From assembly GCF_910592395.1 (NCBI RefSeq), contig NC_088321.1:15252001-15316000 (forward strand): DNA of 64,000 bases, given 5' to 3'. Below the pieces are notes generated by a model. That model had not been told where the DNA came from and searched no databases. It saw only the letters and a program-made list of their open reading frames with translations. Source of the DNA: Lineus longissimus. Its lineage: Eukaryota > Nemertea > Pilidiophora > Heteronemertea > Lineidae. The number at the start of each line of letters is the position of its first letter. Position 1 is the stretch's first letter. Made by a program: the position numbers and the translations under genes. This document shows positions 49,201 through 60,400 of this stretch, one piece after another.

Positions 49201-52200
49201 AACAAGCATGTTAGCTCGCTCCTGATTGGCCGATACCTGTGAGGAAGTCCTAAATTACTGCTTGAGGAAAGTGGTGAATGGACGAATTTGATCTATTGAT
49301 GTTGGCAGTAATATCAGCAGTAACATTAGCTGGATATATGTATATCAATCGGAAAAAAGATGTTAAAAGTGTTGTTGTTTTCAGATATAAACGAAAGATG
49401 GAAGAGAAGTGGGACGACGAGGTGGAACGACAGACGCGAAAGCGACAGAAAACTTCAGAGGTAAAAAACGAATGCCTCAGCTCCGGGAATAGGCATGAAT
49501 GATGTTTTCCTTACAGTTGAGGTGCTGTTAAAATGCTTCTTTCCAGCTGGGCACTTCCTGTGGTTAACTGGCTGAACTTCGCTGACTTGTGGGGCCAGAT
49601 TCGGTTGATTTTGACATCATGCCCAGCGTGATCTCATCAACATCAAAGGCACCCCATAAGGCGGCCATTTTGTTTTCCCAGCTCCACCATCTTGGATGTT
49701 GATCAGGAAAGAGGTGAATAGTATAGGCAGCTCAGTGATACCCCAGAGAAAGGCCTCCATGGACATTTAACATAGATTTAAAGCATTAAAAACATTTGAA
49801 TTAGACTCAGTTCGGTGAAAATGTGTCTTTTATTATCGTCATGGGCAGTGACCTGTTACACCCGATCCTTTCAAAACCAGCAAAACCTGTTCAAGGCAAC
49901 ATGTTGCAGTGAACAATCGCTCAGTAATGGGTTAACAGATAATCCAACAATAGCTCGCTGCAGTCCAGCTTCCACAACAATAGGACTATTTGCATCACCT
50001 GTTGTCGTGTGTACCAGAGCCGTTTTAATCGATTGTGTGTGGAGTTGCATTGAACATGTGTTGGCCTGGACGGGGCGAGGTCTGGCTTAGATATGAGATA
50101 GGACATGAGGAAAAATATTGTCCGATTTGTAGGTTTTACGATGTATAAATCTTTTAAAAACATGCAAAAATCATCAGGAAATCCAATTGTTACATATTCT
50201 GTGACTGATTTACACTTTTTTGGCAAAGGTTTACATACTGCTGGACTTAAAGACTCCAGTCGCTTATAAAAGGTGGCTGAACCCAGATCCATGATCACTC
50301 CCTCCTTGAGCACCACAAGTAGCCATTCTCTTAGTGCATCGGCCAATGCATACTGGTATTATGCATTTGAAGGTTACCTGGATGACTCATGGTGCTACAA
50401 GCAGGCAGCAGTCGCCTGTCTTTAGGCTAGGCAGCTATGTATTCTTTTGAGGGCTTTGAACTGTGGTGACTACCTCATTCTTCTCCCGTTCTCCTCTCCG
50501 TCAAATCAACCTCTCACTCAAGAGGTGTTTACCATTCTTAGGGAAGCCATACAAATCAATGACAGCCAACGCCCCTAGATTCTTCTTCAGACTCATATTA
50601 CTAAGCCACACATCCAGCGAGAAAAACGTCGCGTTGAAATCCTCGATCGGATTCAAAAGATTCACGAACATGAAAACAATGTCAACCAGCAGTACCAAAA
50701 ACAAGTAAAAGAGGGCAGTGACATTGATGATGTGGAGAATGAGGGTGAAATTTGCATACGGGGTCATGCAGTGCGTCTCAATGGCTAAGGGGTCAAACTG
50801 CCTGATCTCGTCTGAGCAGACATAGGTGGCGTCCTTGTGCTCCATGATGTAAACGCACGAAAAGACGATGAAAAAAACATTGACGATCATTTGGAGGCAA
50901 AGTTTTGTGAAATACAACCAGCAGACGAGACGAGTCTGTTCATTCATGCGAAGTATCGTCTGCATCAAACTATTTTCCGGCTGGGTGGCCAACATTTGAA
51001 CGAATGTTGTTTTAATCGTGTTTTTCAGCGTATTGTAACTCTGGACGTATGTTTTGATTTTGTCAATATCATGGAGGCGCTGCATCGCAAACTCGTGAAA
51101 TAGTTTCATCAGCGTTTCCATATCTGTCAGCTTCTTTGCCGCGAGATACCATAAACATTGTAGTACGCATAGTATCGTTCCCTCCAGAATGAAATAAAAA
51201 CGATCTGTCCGGAATTCAAACTCCGCACACAAGTCATTGATTACCTGTTTCCCTGTCGCTTGAGATTCAAAAACGCCGGTCAGGTTTTTGAAATTGAAAC
51301 ACGTTGTCTGATGTCCGAAGTGGTGGACGATGATTATGTAACATATCGCCAAAAGCGACAACCATCGTACGATGTTTAGTGCCATTTTGAAACTCGGGAA
51401 CTCCTTAAGTTGGTGTTTGTCAAACATTTTGATGTCGATTGTTTGATTCTCACTTTGGTTAAGATTTATAGTTGAAATCAATATTTATAGCGTCAGTGAT
51501 TTCTCTTTAGTGTCATTGGACCAAGGCCTGGTTTGGTGTATATTGTTATTTTGGATAGGCAGTTGCAGAAATCTTCCCAACTGTCAAGCAAGAAGTTGAC
51601 TCCTTCTTTCACAGTTCGAAATCCAATTCAAGAATTTTTGATCAACATATCAACATTTGGGGAAATGTCCCTAAGAAAGTGTGTCTGTCCTGCTTCAGTC
51701 CAACAGCAGACGTGATTGCTAATCAGTTCGTACGTGTAGCTCCCTAGGCTGTCCTTAGATATGTTGTCACTAACTCATCTGAAGATTTATTTGCCTTGTT
51801 CAACACCCTTGGTTCTTTTAGGCCAAGTTAAGCTGGTGGACATCTCCTAAATAAAAAATATAATCCATAAATGAGGTGGTTAATGATTTTGTTTCCCAAA
51901 CTGCAACAAATCACAACAAATCTGCAAATTTGCAAGGCTCATCATGATCCAAAAATGTGGAATAATTAGCGACATGAGAAGTAGTTATTTGCCTTCGTGA
52001 GGAAGCACCTTGAAGAATCATTCCACACAACGAAAAAAGGGGGCCATGCGCTACCCACCAATTCACCACTGACTTACCTCAGTCTTGCATGACCATTATC
52101 CTCTGCTATTTACAAATGACGCAAAGTCCAAATGATGTAGAGATGATCAAATTGCACCGCATCTGTGGCCGAACGTTTCCACAACAAAAGACCTCGTGCT

Positions 52201-52794
52201 TGCTGTGGCTATCGTCTTCAGTGTATTCACAAATGAGGATTAATCCAATTAATTCAGGGCCTATTAAGTTTTGCTGCAGCTGTGTCCGAACTAGCAAACA
52301 ACGTGTGTTTGGAGAACCTGTCAAGTATAGTGTGTCTGAACACCCCTTTCAATCTAAAATGGGATGGTCAGTCTGTTGAGAACTTACATGTAGTGGGATG
52401 GTCTATTATAGAAATCAGGGGATGTGGCTGGTGTTGACACATGCTGAAACTATAGTGATTGGTGGAAAACCAGCTCACTATTGATTTCTATTTTTAAAGG
52501 GCCTATGATGAACATTTGCCATCGGATATCAAATTGAAATAGTAGTCCTTGGTGGTGACTCCTCATCCTGAGGAAATCAAGGGGAAGGTCCCCTCCTCCT
52601 TGGCCCTGCAGGAGAAGGCAACTGATTTCCTCAGGAAGTTGACACCAAGGACCACTACAATGAATGAGGGGCTTAACATAATACAATCATTGATGCCCTG
52701 TGACGAAGTCCCTCAAGCATTCCTTCACTAATTTTTCTGTTTTGATTCGTTGCAGGAAGAACAACGACTAGATGAGGAAATCATTGGAACATAG
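40221..52794 (+). CDS. CCNH: Cyclin H, regulatory subunit of CDK-activating kinase/TFIIH
   Basis: Cyclin partner of CDK7; with MAT1 it forms the CDK-activating kinase, and within TFIIH it phosphorylates the RNA polymerase II tail. Nine exons join in one frame: 40221-40337, 40464-40586, 40886-41161, 41361-41468, 41661-41716, 48506-48576, 48928-49039, 49385-49460 and 52756-52794 (TAG), giving 325 residues versus 323 in human. Seen: the N-terminal SSQ...W.F motif, the first cyclin box with PMPRAVVGCSMAYFKRVY and MMLTCVYLACKVEEFNVS, then PYRPFEGLMIDMKTRC, ADDFMDRSLNTDA and SPSQIALAAILHSASR of the second box, and a charged tail (RQTRKRQKTSEEEQRLDEE) ending in a short acidic exon as in vertebrates. 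Introns 5 (6.8 kb) and 8 (3.3 kb) each contain an antisense gene. No break or missing landmark. Confidence 0.93.
43340..44587 (-). CDS. TKL-group (MAP3K-like) protein kinase, nested antisense in CCNH intron 5
   Basis: A 415-residue kinase in one unbroken frame. Catalytic landmarks are complete: glycine loop IGYGTFGDVY (149-158), Lys 172 in AIKIVK, Glu 188 in the C helix, HRDLKSPN (267-274), DFG (292-294), TRWMAPE (312-318) and CDIYSFGVLLWEML (329-342), so it should be active. HRDLKSPN and RWMAPE point to the tyrosine-kinase-like group (MLK/TAK/RAF-type, probable Ser/Thr specificity); I cannot name an orthologue. The first 140 residues are Ser/Thr-rich with no domain seen, and the kinase domain runs almost to the C-terminus. 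Coding sequence without introns inside a host intron suggests a retrocopy or single-exon gene. A - strand acceptor (CTCTTTACAG) ends at 44754, so a leader exon further upstream is likely; a donor ending an exon at 47679 is one candidate. Confidence 0.88.
   Translation of the reverse strand: MMAKVQKPPSLLDYKDFSPGTKLLPSLPVDEKTTTYRFVRTHTRPPGASFSDPIRSDASTLSLPKIQNGKFRFRSEQDLSLVKAASLVVDKSDQTATVVQKALKSQTSENLELGDDLGESVDLPHETKHTAPAHLPKKLYRVVDWKETIGYGTFGDVYRAYWHEGQKDIAIKIVKLSRDSDLENYKREIKIWRDLRHTLLLRLYKYYLHTPTATVYMFMELAKHGSLYDHIERTRKDGNTIELHDVINWASDILQALSYLHDRNIAHRDLKSPNVVLCDSHVRKNLRAKVCDFGTSRIIDHTTQATGMIGSTRWMAPEIMRGEKYNVKCDIYSFGVLLWEMLTSQVPFQNKTNPYALMWSVLELDERPPMPDMADWTVTRRYLMTHVVEACWVGNTDKRPSAKKLTDKLLQYKDM
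44606..44692 (-). other. Upstream ORF in frame with the nested kinase
   Basis: On the - strand, ATG at 44692 opens 28 codons (MEDTNPDEKDESKSFNRK...) closed by a single TAA at 44608-44606. The kinase ATG follows after 18 bases, so both are in the same frame. It is the first ATG after the presumed acceptor at 44754. It may be a regulatory upstream ORF, an N-terminal extension cut off by a stop, or the product of leaky stop reading. Confidence 0.45.
47300..47560. repeat. 65-bp tandem repeat, four copies
   Basis: TTGACATGACC followed by TTCATTGGAAAGCTCTCG recurs every 65 bp (anchors 47317, 47382, 47447, 47512) with a few substitutions. Noncoding, in CCNH intron 5. Confidence 0.9.
48420..48478. 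repeat. 18-bp tandem repeat, about three copies
   Basis: GGTTGTGCCATTGTCTCC units end about 25 bases before the acceptor of CCNH exon 6 (48505), so the array overlaps the region where a branch point would lie. Confidence 0.75.
49921..50351 (-). other. Open frame downstream of the four-pass membrane gene, possible last exon
   Basis: The - strand frame is open from a stop just above 50353 to the stop at 49921 and reads like soluble protein (LREWLLVVLKEGVIMDLG, FPDDFCMFLKDLYIVKP). It has no good ATG start, but AG sites precede it at about 50352 and 50339. Joined at AAG/A to the membrane gene through an atypical donor (AG/GTTGAT near 50510) it would stay in frame and extend that protein's cytoplasmic tail. 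I cannot show that this splice occurs. Confidence 0.3.
50501..51481 (-). CDS. Four-pass membrane protein, pannexin/innexin/LRRC8-like layout
   Basis: A 326-residue unbroken frame antisense within CCNH intron 8. Four hydrophobic segments are visible at about 35-53, 95-115, 189-211 and 247-274. The first extracellular loop carries two cysteines (61, 85) and the second carries two (222 in TYVCSDE and 238 in ETHCMTP), with a long intracellular loop between TM2 and TM3. Paired loop cysteines with both termini inside are the pattern of large-pore channels (pannexin, innexin, LRRC8); C...C..P before TM4 resembles LRRC8 and pannexin proteins. I did not recognise an orthologue. Start: MISTIN at 51481 or MFDKHQ at residue 19. 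The product ends soon after TM4, shorter than most such channels, so a further exon is possible. Confidence 0.7.
   Translation of the reverse strand: MISTINLNQSENQTIDIKMFDKHQLKEFPSFKMALNIVRWLSLLAICYIIIVHHFGHQTTCFNFKNLTGVFESQATGKQVINDLCAEFEFRTDRFYFILEGTILCVLQCLWYLAAKKLTDMETLMKLFHEFAMQRLHDIDKIKTYVQSYNTLKNTIKTTFVQMLATQPENSLMQTILRMNEQTRLVCWLYFTKLCLQMIVNVFFIVFSCVYIMEHKDATYVCSDEIRQFDPLAIETHCMTPYANFTLILHIINVTALFYLFLVLLVDIVFMFVNLLNPIEDFNATFFSLDVWLSNMSLKKNLGALAVIDLYGFPKNGKHLLSERLI
51482..52755. other. Remainder of CCNH intron 8
   Basis: Noncoding apart from the membrane gene's own upstream region. It includes a fold-back element at about 52542-52660. Several short open frames show nothing recognisable. 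Confidence 0.45.
52542..52660. mobile_element. Small fold-back element
   Basis: AGTCCTTGGTGGTGACTCCT...CCTGAGGAAATCA on the left is mirrored by TGATTTCCTCAGG...TGACACCAAGGACCACT on the right, with a GC-rich centre. Arms are about 35 bp with some mismatches. Confidence 0.6.
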
Positions 52795-53349
52795 CAGCCT
52801 GATTCCGATCCATGGAAAAGACATTTGACTTTACTTTGACTGATCCCTACAAGTCTGGGCTTCATTGTGAAGCCTGTGGTCAAAAATGTGGCACGCTCCG
52901 AGCTGTTGGATCTACACAATTGGCTGTGCAGTGGTTCCTTCTGGCAATAATGCAGATGAGAAGTTGATAATCTGAGGATGTGAGCATTTAGATATGGAGT
53001 GTGTTTGTTTTTGACTTTCAATGGGAAGGACAATCTCGATCTCACTACCCTGAGACTCACCACAGACTAAAATCAGCCTTGGACCTTGATATGATTTCCA
53101 TTGGAAAATGTCTCACAATTTCCACTGCTAAACAGTATGTGTGCTCAATTATAACAGCTGGACATTTTCAACTGATAGATCTTCGCGAAATGTGCTGCCA
53201 TCTCAATGTGTTAAACTAAGGACCAACCATCCTTTACAAAACTTATTGTGGACAAATTTGTACATACATCCCAAAAATAAAAAATGTTACGGAAGTCTTG
53301 TCTTAGTAGAACCTTTTTTCCGTAATGTAGAACTTGCATTCCGTAACAT

Positions 53350-53530
53350 CGAAACCAGGCACCTGTTATTCTGAGCTTGGCAGGTTGAGACGGACTGGTT
53401 GTTCATTTTACCGAGGAGCCTCATAGCCTAGGGGTTAACACTGCTGGCTACCACGCAATAGGGCCCGGGTTTGGTCCCGGGGTGAACCCATGATTGTATG
53501 TCTGGATGAACCGACGTGGCTTTCTGGTAA
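53350..53530 (+). repeat. tRNA-derived SINE-like repeat
   Basis: GAGCCTCATAGCCTAGGGGT (A-box-like) ... GGGCCCGGGTTTGGTCCCGG (B-box-like) form a tRNA-type head. A diverged head lies near 17190-17260. The preceding module (CTGAGCTTGGCAGGTTGAGA) recurs near 57720-57740, so the family has several copies here. Confidence 0.6.
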
Positions 53531-54051
53531 CTTTGCTGGCTCTTCTCAGTCCTTTTGAATGAGACATGAAACCGAGGTACCTTGTATCGGCCAGGGAAAG
53601 CAGAAGACCCAACCATGACCGTCCAAGTGAGAAACCTGGGTAAATTTCTATTGTGCAAGGGAAAACCTTTTACAGTGACCAATCTCCCGTGAAAGACAGT
53701 TGCTTACGCTACACAAAAATAAAAAAAAAATCAAGGGTCAACCATTGAACTTTTGAGATATGTTGAATTTTGCACTAATCGGCGAAAAACGCACCAACTG
53801 GCACTGGACGGCATTGCAATACGGGGTCAACGCACATCCTAAGTTCAGTGTACACATACGTCGGCAACAACAGTAAAATGAGTCGTTTCTTGTTAGTCTA
53901 TGATGAGTAGCGGTCTAGGTTTCAAAAACTCAAAAAAACCTGACTCTGTCAAAATAACTGCTAAATCAACACTGGCGTACTGTGAGGATCAAGAAATCAA
54001 TGTTTTTTTAAGAACTACGGTTGACCGCGCGTGAATATAAAAAACTCCCTA

Positions 54052-54209
54052 ATGAGACCAAAGATCACATGACCTCCTAACGCGGATTGGATATAACACC
54101 ACAGAAATCTCGCGACCAAAACGAGATTTCATGAGACCAAAGATCATATGACCTGCTAACGCGGATTGGATATAACACCAACCGAAATCTCGCGACCAAA
54201 ACGAGATTT
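54052..54209. repeat. Two-copy direct repeat, 79-bp period
   Basis: ATGAGACCAAAGATCA at 54052 recurs at 54131; both copies run through GCGGATTGGATATAACACCA and CTCGCGACCAAAACGAGATT. Each contains a CGAGATTTC/GAAATCTCG inverted pair. It lies 280-430 bp upstream of the HDGF-family start codon. Confidence 0.85.
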
Positions 54210-54484
54210 CGATGAGACAAAATGGCCGCCCGGTCAAAAGAGCGGTGCAGCAATCACCTCTAAATTCATCATTTTCTACAAGAGATACATTGCTTTTATC
54301 CAATCTGGTGCCATAAATTTTAAGCTTTAATAATAAACGACATACGAGGAGACTTTTAGCGTGATTTGCTAGGTAGTTTTGGAGAAATTGAGATATTGCG
54401 TGGTGATTTTTGAAATTTCATTTTCATATTCATTTGCCTGTACATTTGTACACTGTACATTGTGTACAGAATTCGAAACCAAAA

Positions 54485-57400
54485 ATGCCTAAGGTTGAAT
54501 ACAAGCCTGGGGACAAGGTCTTTGCCAAGATGAAGGGCTACCCTCATTGGCCAGCAAGGGTAAGTTTTAACCAATTGCTTTATTTTGTGGCACTTGTCTT
54601 TTTGATCTTTTCATCTGGTCCGACTGTCACTGAGTGACTGACCCCGGCTTGGCTGCGTTGCACTTGCAGTTTCATGTTTATTCATGAGAGCCAAGCAGGC
54701 AGCACCGCTACAGGTAGTTTCGATGTTAAAGACCCTACGAGTTCTAGGTTTAATTGAAGTTTATGTGACGTAATGTAATGAACCAGTAAGAACCATACGA
54801 ATAGAAATGTCATGATTTCATGTCTAGTCTTGGTTCTGACAAAACTATTCAATTAGGTAGACCTAGTTCCACAGCGAGTTTACAATCCTCGTTCACGACC
54901 CAAAAGAAGGTCATCGGTTGACTAGAAGCGCCACTGTTCAATTGATTTATAGTTGAATACGATCAAACTACGTCATTCCCGATTGTAAATTTTAGCCCTC
55001 AATCTGCACCTCACTACCGTAATTCTCTTGCAGATCGACGATGTGCCAGAAGGAGGGGTCAAACCACCAAAGGGAAAATTTGCCATCTTTTTCTATGGGA
55101 CTCATGAAACGTACGATGTTATTCATTCAATATCTTTGTAACAGTTCAGGCGTAATTACCTTCTCCATTCCATAAAACCTTGAAACTTGTAATTGAATTT
55201 GAAAATTTTCATTGGTATTGTGTAAAACTGCATTTCTATTTACCTGAGCCACCAGGAAACATGAACGGTGTACGTTGTGTAAAGTCCTATTTCCTGCACG
55301 TGGAAAGTGATGACTGGATCTGCCACAGCCAGCAGAGTCGGAACTAAATAAAGCTGTCAACTTAAAACAATAGAATAAAAGTATTGACTTTCATCCGCAG
55401 GGCTTTTATGGCAACAAAGGATCTGTTCCCCTATGAGAAAAATCGCGAGAAATACGCCAAGGAGAATAAACGCGCTGGATTCAATGATGGTTTGTGGGAA
55501 ATCGAAAATACACCCGAGATAAGATACCACGGGAATGTAAGTATACTGCAGTGTCATCGCGTAAGTAGGAGCTTTTTTTAATCTAGATGTCGGCATGCAG
55601 TGTCGCATGTGTAGTGCTTTTCCAGTGTTCTCCCAGGGCTTCTGTCTATGAGGTGCCCCCCCCCCCAAAAAAAAGGTTATATTCTTGACTCCTAAAGCGT
55701 TTCTGAAAGTTAAAGAGGCGAAATGTGCTCCTATTTATCAAAACACCTTTAAATGACATCAGATATCAAGTTTGTCTCATGAAAATACCAAGTCCTGGCT
55801 GGTGAAGTCCTGGCTGACCAAGTCCTGGCTGACCAAGTAGCTGGCTGACCAAGTATCTGGCTGACCAAGTAGCTGGCTGACCGAGTAGCTGGCTGACCAA
55901 GTCCTGGCTGACCAAGTAGCTGGCTGACCAATTCCTGGCTGACCAAGTATCTGGCTGACCAAGTCCTGGCTGACCAGGTCCTGGCTGACCAAGTCCTGGC
56001 TGACCAAGTCCTGGCTGACCAAGTCCTGGCTGACCAAGTAGCTGGCTGACCAAGTCCTGGCTGACCAAGTAGCTGGCTGACCAGGTCCTGGCTGACCAAG
56101 TCCTGGCTGACCAAGTCCTGGCTGACCAAGTCCTGGCTGACCAAGTCCTGGCTGACCAAGTCCTGGCTGACCAAGTCCTGGCTGACCAAGTCCTGGCTGA
56201 CCAAGTCCTGGCTGACCAAGTCCTGGCTGACCAAGTCCTGGCTGACCAAGTCCTGGCTGACCAAGTCCTGGCTGACCAAGTCCTGGCTGACCAAGTCCTG
56301 GCTGACCAAGTCCTGGCTGACCAAGTCCTGGCTGACCAAGTAGCTGACTGACCAGGTCCTGGTTGACCAAGTAGCTGGCTGACCAAGTCCTGGCTGACCA
56401 AGTATCTGGCTGACCAAGTCCTGGCTGACCAAGTATCTGGCTGACCAAGTCCTGGCTGACCAAGTCCTTGCTGACCAACTCCTGGCTGACCAAGTAGCTG
56501 GCTGGTAGACTATCGCATGAACATTTTGATGATCGTATGGATATTGCAATGAAGAAATTGAACAATAGTTATATGTTCTGTGGAGAACATTCACTGTTAC
56601 AACCCTTCAGTCTTGCTGCTTTACACGATGGCCAAAATGACGAAAGCGTTGTTTCCTGTGTGTGAGTAACGAAAACAAAAAACATTGTTCCCGAACAATA
56701 TTTTGACCCAGACTGTACCCGGTACATAGTCTCACCTCGCTGCTACCGTAGATTCTGCTTAGAGCTTCATGTACATACTCAAAGGTGATCTTCATCACAA
56801 GTCTTCCATCATTACAAACCCACTTTGAATTGAACTACCTGTACGCAATGTGTTGACATGGAAATCGCTGTACATCTGTCCCATAACATGCCCTGGCTCC
56901 CTCTATTGGCCCCAGTGGCGTACTTGGCAAGATTTAGTTCATAGAAAGTGATTTTGTGGACACGGTGATAGCGTAATCTCAGGGATAGAGCAGTAGGGCT
57001 AAAAAAATTTTTGAAATCATTGAAAGAGCAAGATTGCATGCCCTTTGTAATGTAATGATGCAAGACTCTGATATACAGTAGAACCTCTCTATTAAGGACA
57101 CCATCGGGGATGACGAGTACTGTCCTTAATAGGGAGCTGTCCTGATTAGAGAGGTCAAATTGAATGGAAACCACCTCAACTAGTGTCTCTATTAAGGACA
57201 CCCTCGGGACTGACAAGTACTGTACTTAATAGAGAGGTGTCCTGATTAGAGAGGTCAAATTGAATGGAAACCACCACTTTGGGACCACAACTAGTGTCCT
57301 TAATAGAGAGGTGTCCATAAGGGAAGTTCTACTGTACATGTTGTGACACCTTCTGTCTACTCTAAGTCTATCGCATGATATCTTACAAAAACCAGTTCTT

Positions 57401-60400
57401 CATTTCTTCACTATCTGAATGTTGTTCTTGACATGTAAAGGATGCAGATGTTGTTTCTCAATCGTTTTGTGATCTGAGAATATGATGAGTTTACAAACAT
57501 CATAAGTTCAGAGTTCTTCCCAGGTGTCCAGCGCTTCAAATCTCCAATGAAATTAGAAAAAAATAAGACTAAGACTGGATGTAAAGGCTGTTTTATCTTC
57601 AAATTACTTGAGAAAATACTCCAGACACTGTTGTGTAAAAACCAGTGGTGTAAAAACCAGGCAATTGAAGTGCCATTTATAATATGACCTGTCACAGCAA
57701 AACCAGGCGCATGTCGCTCTGAGCTTGGCAGGTTGAGACGGATTGGTTGTTCATTTCACTGTCGTCTGCCTCTAGTGAAATCTGATGATGTCAATTTCTT
57801 CCATTATCTCCTGGTGTCATTGAGGCTCATTGACACGCACCCATTTTGCTGTGACGGGTGAAATTTGTTTTGGTTAGGAGGATTTTGACAAATCTCGTGA
57901 CTTTCTTCCAGGAGTCTTCAGCAGCGTCTGACGAACCTGAGTCAACGGAGGCAGAGGAAGACGGAGAAGAGGCTGAGGTGGAAGAGGATGCTGGGAATGA
58001 CGTCAGTGACGAGGAGGGTAGCCTGGTGATTGACGAAGGGGAGGTCACGAAAAAGGTACAGATACAGATTCTGTATGGTCAGAACATCCTCCCTCGGGCC
58101 TGCTATATTTGGGGTCCTGAAATATGTCTCATACCTTCCACAACATGGTCGTTTTATGGATGATTCTTCCTCTTTCAGAAGGCAGCCCCCAAAAGGAGGC
58201 GCTCCAGTCCCTCGTCAAAACCAGCGAAGAAAGCCAAACTCGCCGATAGCGAGCAGGAAGATGACGACTTTGAGGAGAGTGAACCGCCCTCGGATGATAA
58301 CTCAGATGATGAGGTTTGTATTTTGTAAACGTTACTTACATACATTTGAATACAGTAGAACCGCGCTTGTGCCTGACAAATGCTGTCCTCAATAGAGAGG
58401 TGGCCTGATTATTGAAGTCAAGTTTTTTAGAATTGACCAATTCTGGACCAAAGTCAGTGTTCTTTATAGAGGGATGTCCTTCTAAAAGAGGTAGGCCTAT
58501 CTACCAAAGGGGGTGCCACTTGATTCAGTTAGAATACCCAAAAAATCAAACTTTTGTATTTCTTTTCTAAGGATTTTGAGGCCGAGGAAAAGAAATCGAC
58601 AAAGAAAGGTGGTCGAGGTCGAAAGAAAGCGGCAGCATCTAGTGAGGAGGAGGCAGAAGCCTCGGATGTGAGTGAAGATGAAGATCAGTCTGGCTCAGAA
58701 TATGAAGAGGAAGCACCAAAACCAAAAAAGGGTCGAGCCAAGAAGAAGGCGCCGCCTCCTGACGATAGCGATTCCGACGCAAAACCTAAAAAGGCGCCAC
58801 GGAAGCGTGCGCCGAAGAAGACGTCGCCGAAGGAGAAGGCGAAGAAGAAGCCAGCTGCGCCCAGGAAGAAGAAGACCGTGTCTGTTTCCAGTGATAGTGT
58901 CAGCAGTATTAGTGACAGCAGGTTCGTTATTTGCCAACCGTCTGCTCGGGAATATATGCATTGTGAAGAAGCCGTGTTTAAAGGAGTTCTGTATACAATG
59001 TTATCAGAGTTAGCTGCCCCAAAACACATTGCCAAGCCTGGTTAGATGTTTTCACCCTCAGCTTGGGACAAATCCTCTTCTTCTTCTTCTTAATGTTCGA
59101 TTTTCTGTTTATGACTGTACTACACAACCAGGCCTATGTCTCTAATAAACCTGGCTGTCATCTCTTGTTCCTCCCTTGATCCCCAGAGCTTTGTCTCCAT
59201 TGATGCACCGTACGGCCATGTGGCCAGTCTCTCAGTGTCCCAGAGAGAGCAGTTCTGGAGCATCGCATGAGGATCGCACTGTAAGAACCAGGCCTATGTC
59301 TCTAATAAACCTGGCTGTCATCTCTTGTTCCTCCCTTGATCCCCAGAGCTTAGTCTCCATTGATGCACCGTATGGCCTTGTGGCCAGTCTCTCAGTGTCC
59401 CAGAGAGAGCAGTTCTGGAGCACAAGTTCTGGAAGACTTGTTTACACACCCTGGCCCAGGCAAATTTGATCGGAATATTTCCTCTATTTCTAGTGATGAA
59501 GATGGTCCTCCCAAGAAGAAGCAGGACTGGAAGGCAAGGGACGCCCAGAGGAGGGCAGAGATTGAGCAGAAGCTGCGTGAGGCCGAAGAAAGGTAGGACA
59601 CCAACAATAAGGTTGAGCGATAGCTTAAAGCGAATTTTGCAATACAATGCCCCTACCCTAGCCTCAGTTGATATCAATGCATCAAGTCATTACATTATGG
59701 AATTCCCATACACGACTTTCTGAATGGAACCTTATTGTCAACATTGGCCTTGTGTAGACAGATACATACCAAGTTTCATCAAATTTGTCTGCATGATAAT
59801 TGCACTATGGCATTGTGTATAACTGCATTTCTATTTCCGTGACCACTAGTAATTATGTGCGACGTACACCTTTGATATTTCAGGAAACGGAAGGAGGAGG
59901 AAGAAAGGATTCGGTTGGCGAGAGAAGAGTTGAAAAAGGAGCGTGCTGAGTTGGACAGTGAGAGTGAGGAAGAAAAAGTGAAGACGCCTGGGAAAAAAAA
60001 GGCTAGAAAACCGAAGGTATTTATTTATTTGCTGAGTGCTAGACAAGAGTCACTACACCACAGTCTCTCCTAAAGATGTTGAACCAAACACACTAAAGAA
60101 TACTGCCCCTCCTTAACATGCATAATTTGCCCTTTAGGAGCCTAAAGTCCCTAAGAAGAAACCAAAAGCAAAAGAAAAGAAAAAGGAGGCCTCAGAAGAT
60201 GAAGCCGAAGAAAAAATGTCCGAAGGTGATGAGGAGAAGCCAGCAGAGGATAAATCTGCTGATGATAGATTTGAGGCGGAGGATACAAAAACTAAGAAGA
60301 AAAAAATTCTGAGTTCCGATGAGGAGAGTGATGAGGCGGGGGTGCGGCGTACGAAACGCACGCCGAAGAAGAAGAAGAAGTTTAGCAGCGATAGTGAAGT

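Larger units (their letters stand above)
52795..54484. other. Intergenic: CCNH 3' side to HDGF-family promoter
   Basis: Holds the CCNH 3' region, a tRNA-derived SINE-like repeat (about 53350-53530), a two-copy 79-bp repeat (54052-54209) and the upstream region of the HDGF-family gene. No further gene is supported. Confidence 0.5.

Noticed and set aside
55749-56594. Antisense frames of 211-281 codons (DLVSQ/GLGQP repeats)
   Set aside because: Product of the 15/16-bp minisatellite inside an intron; all three frames are open for the same reason.
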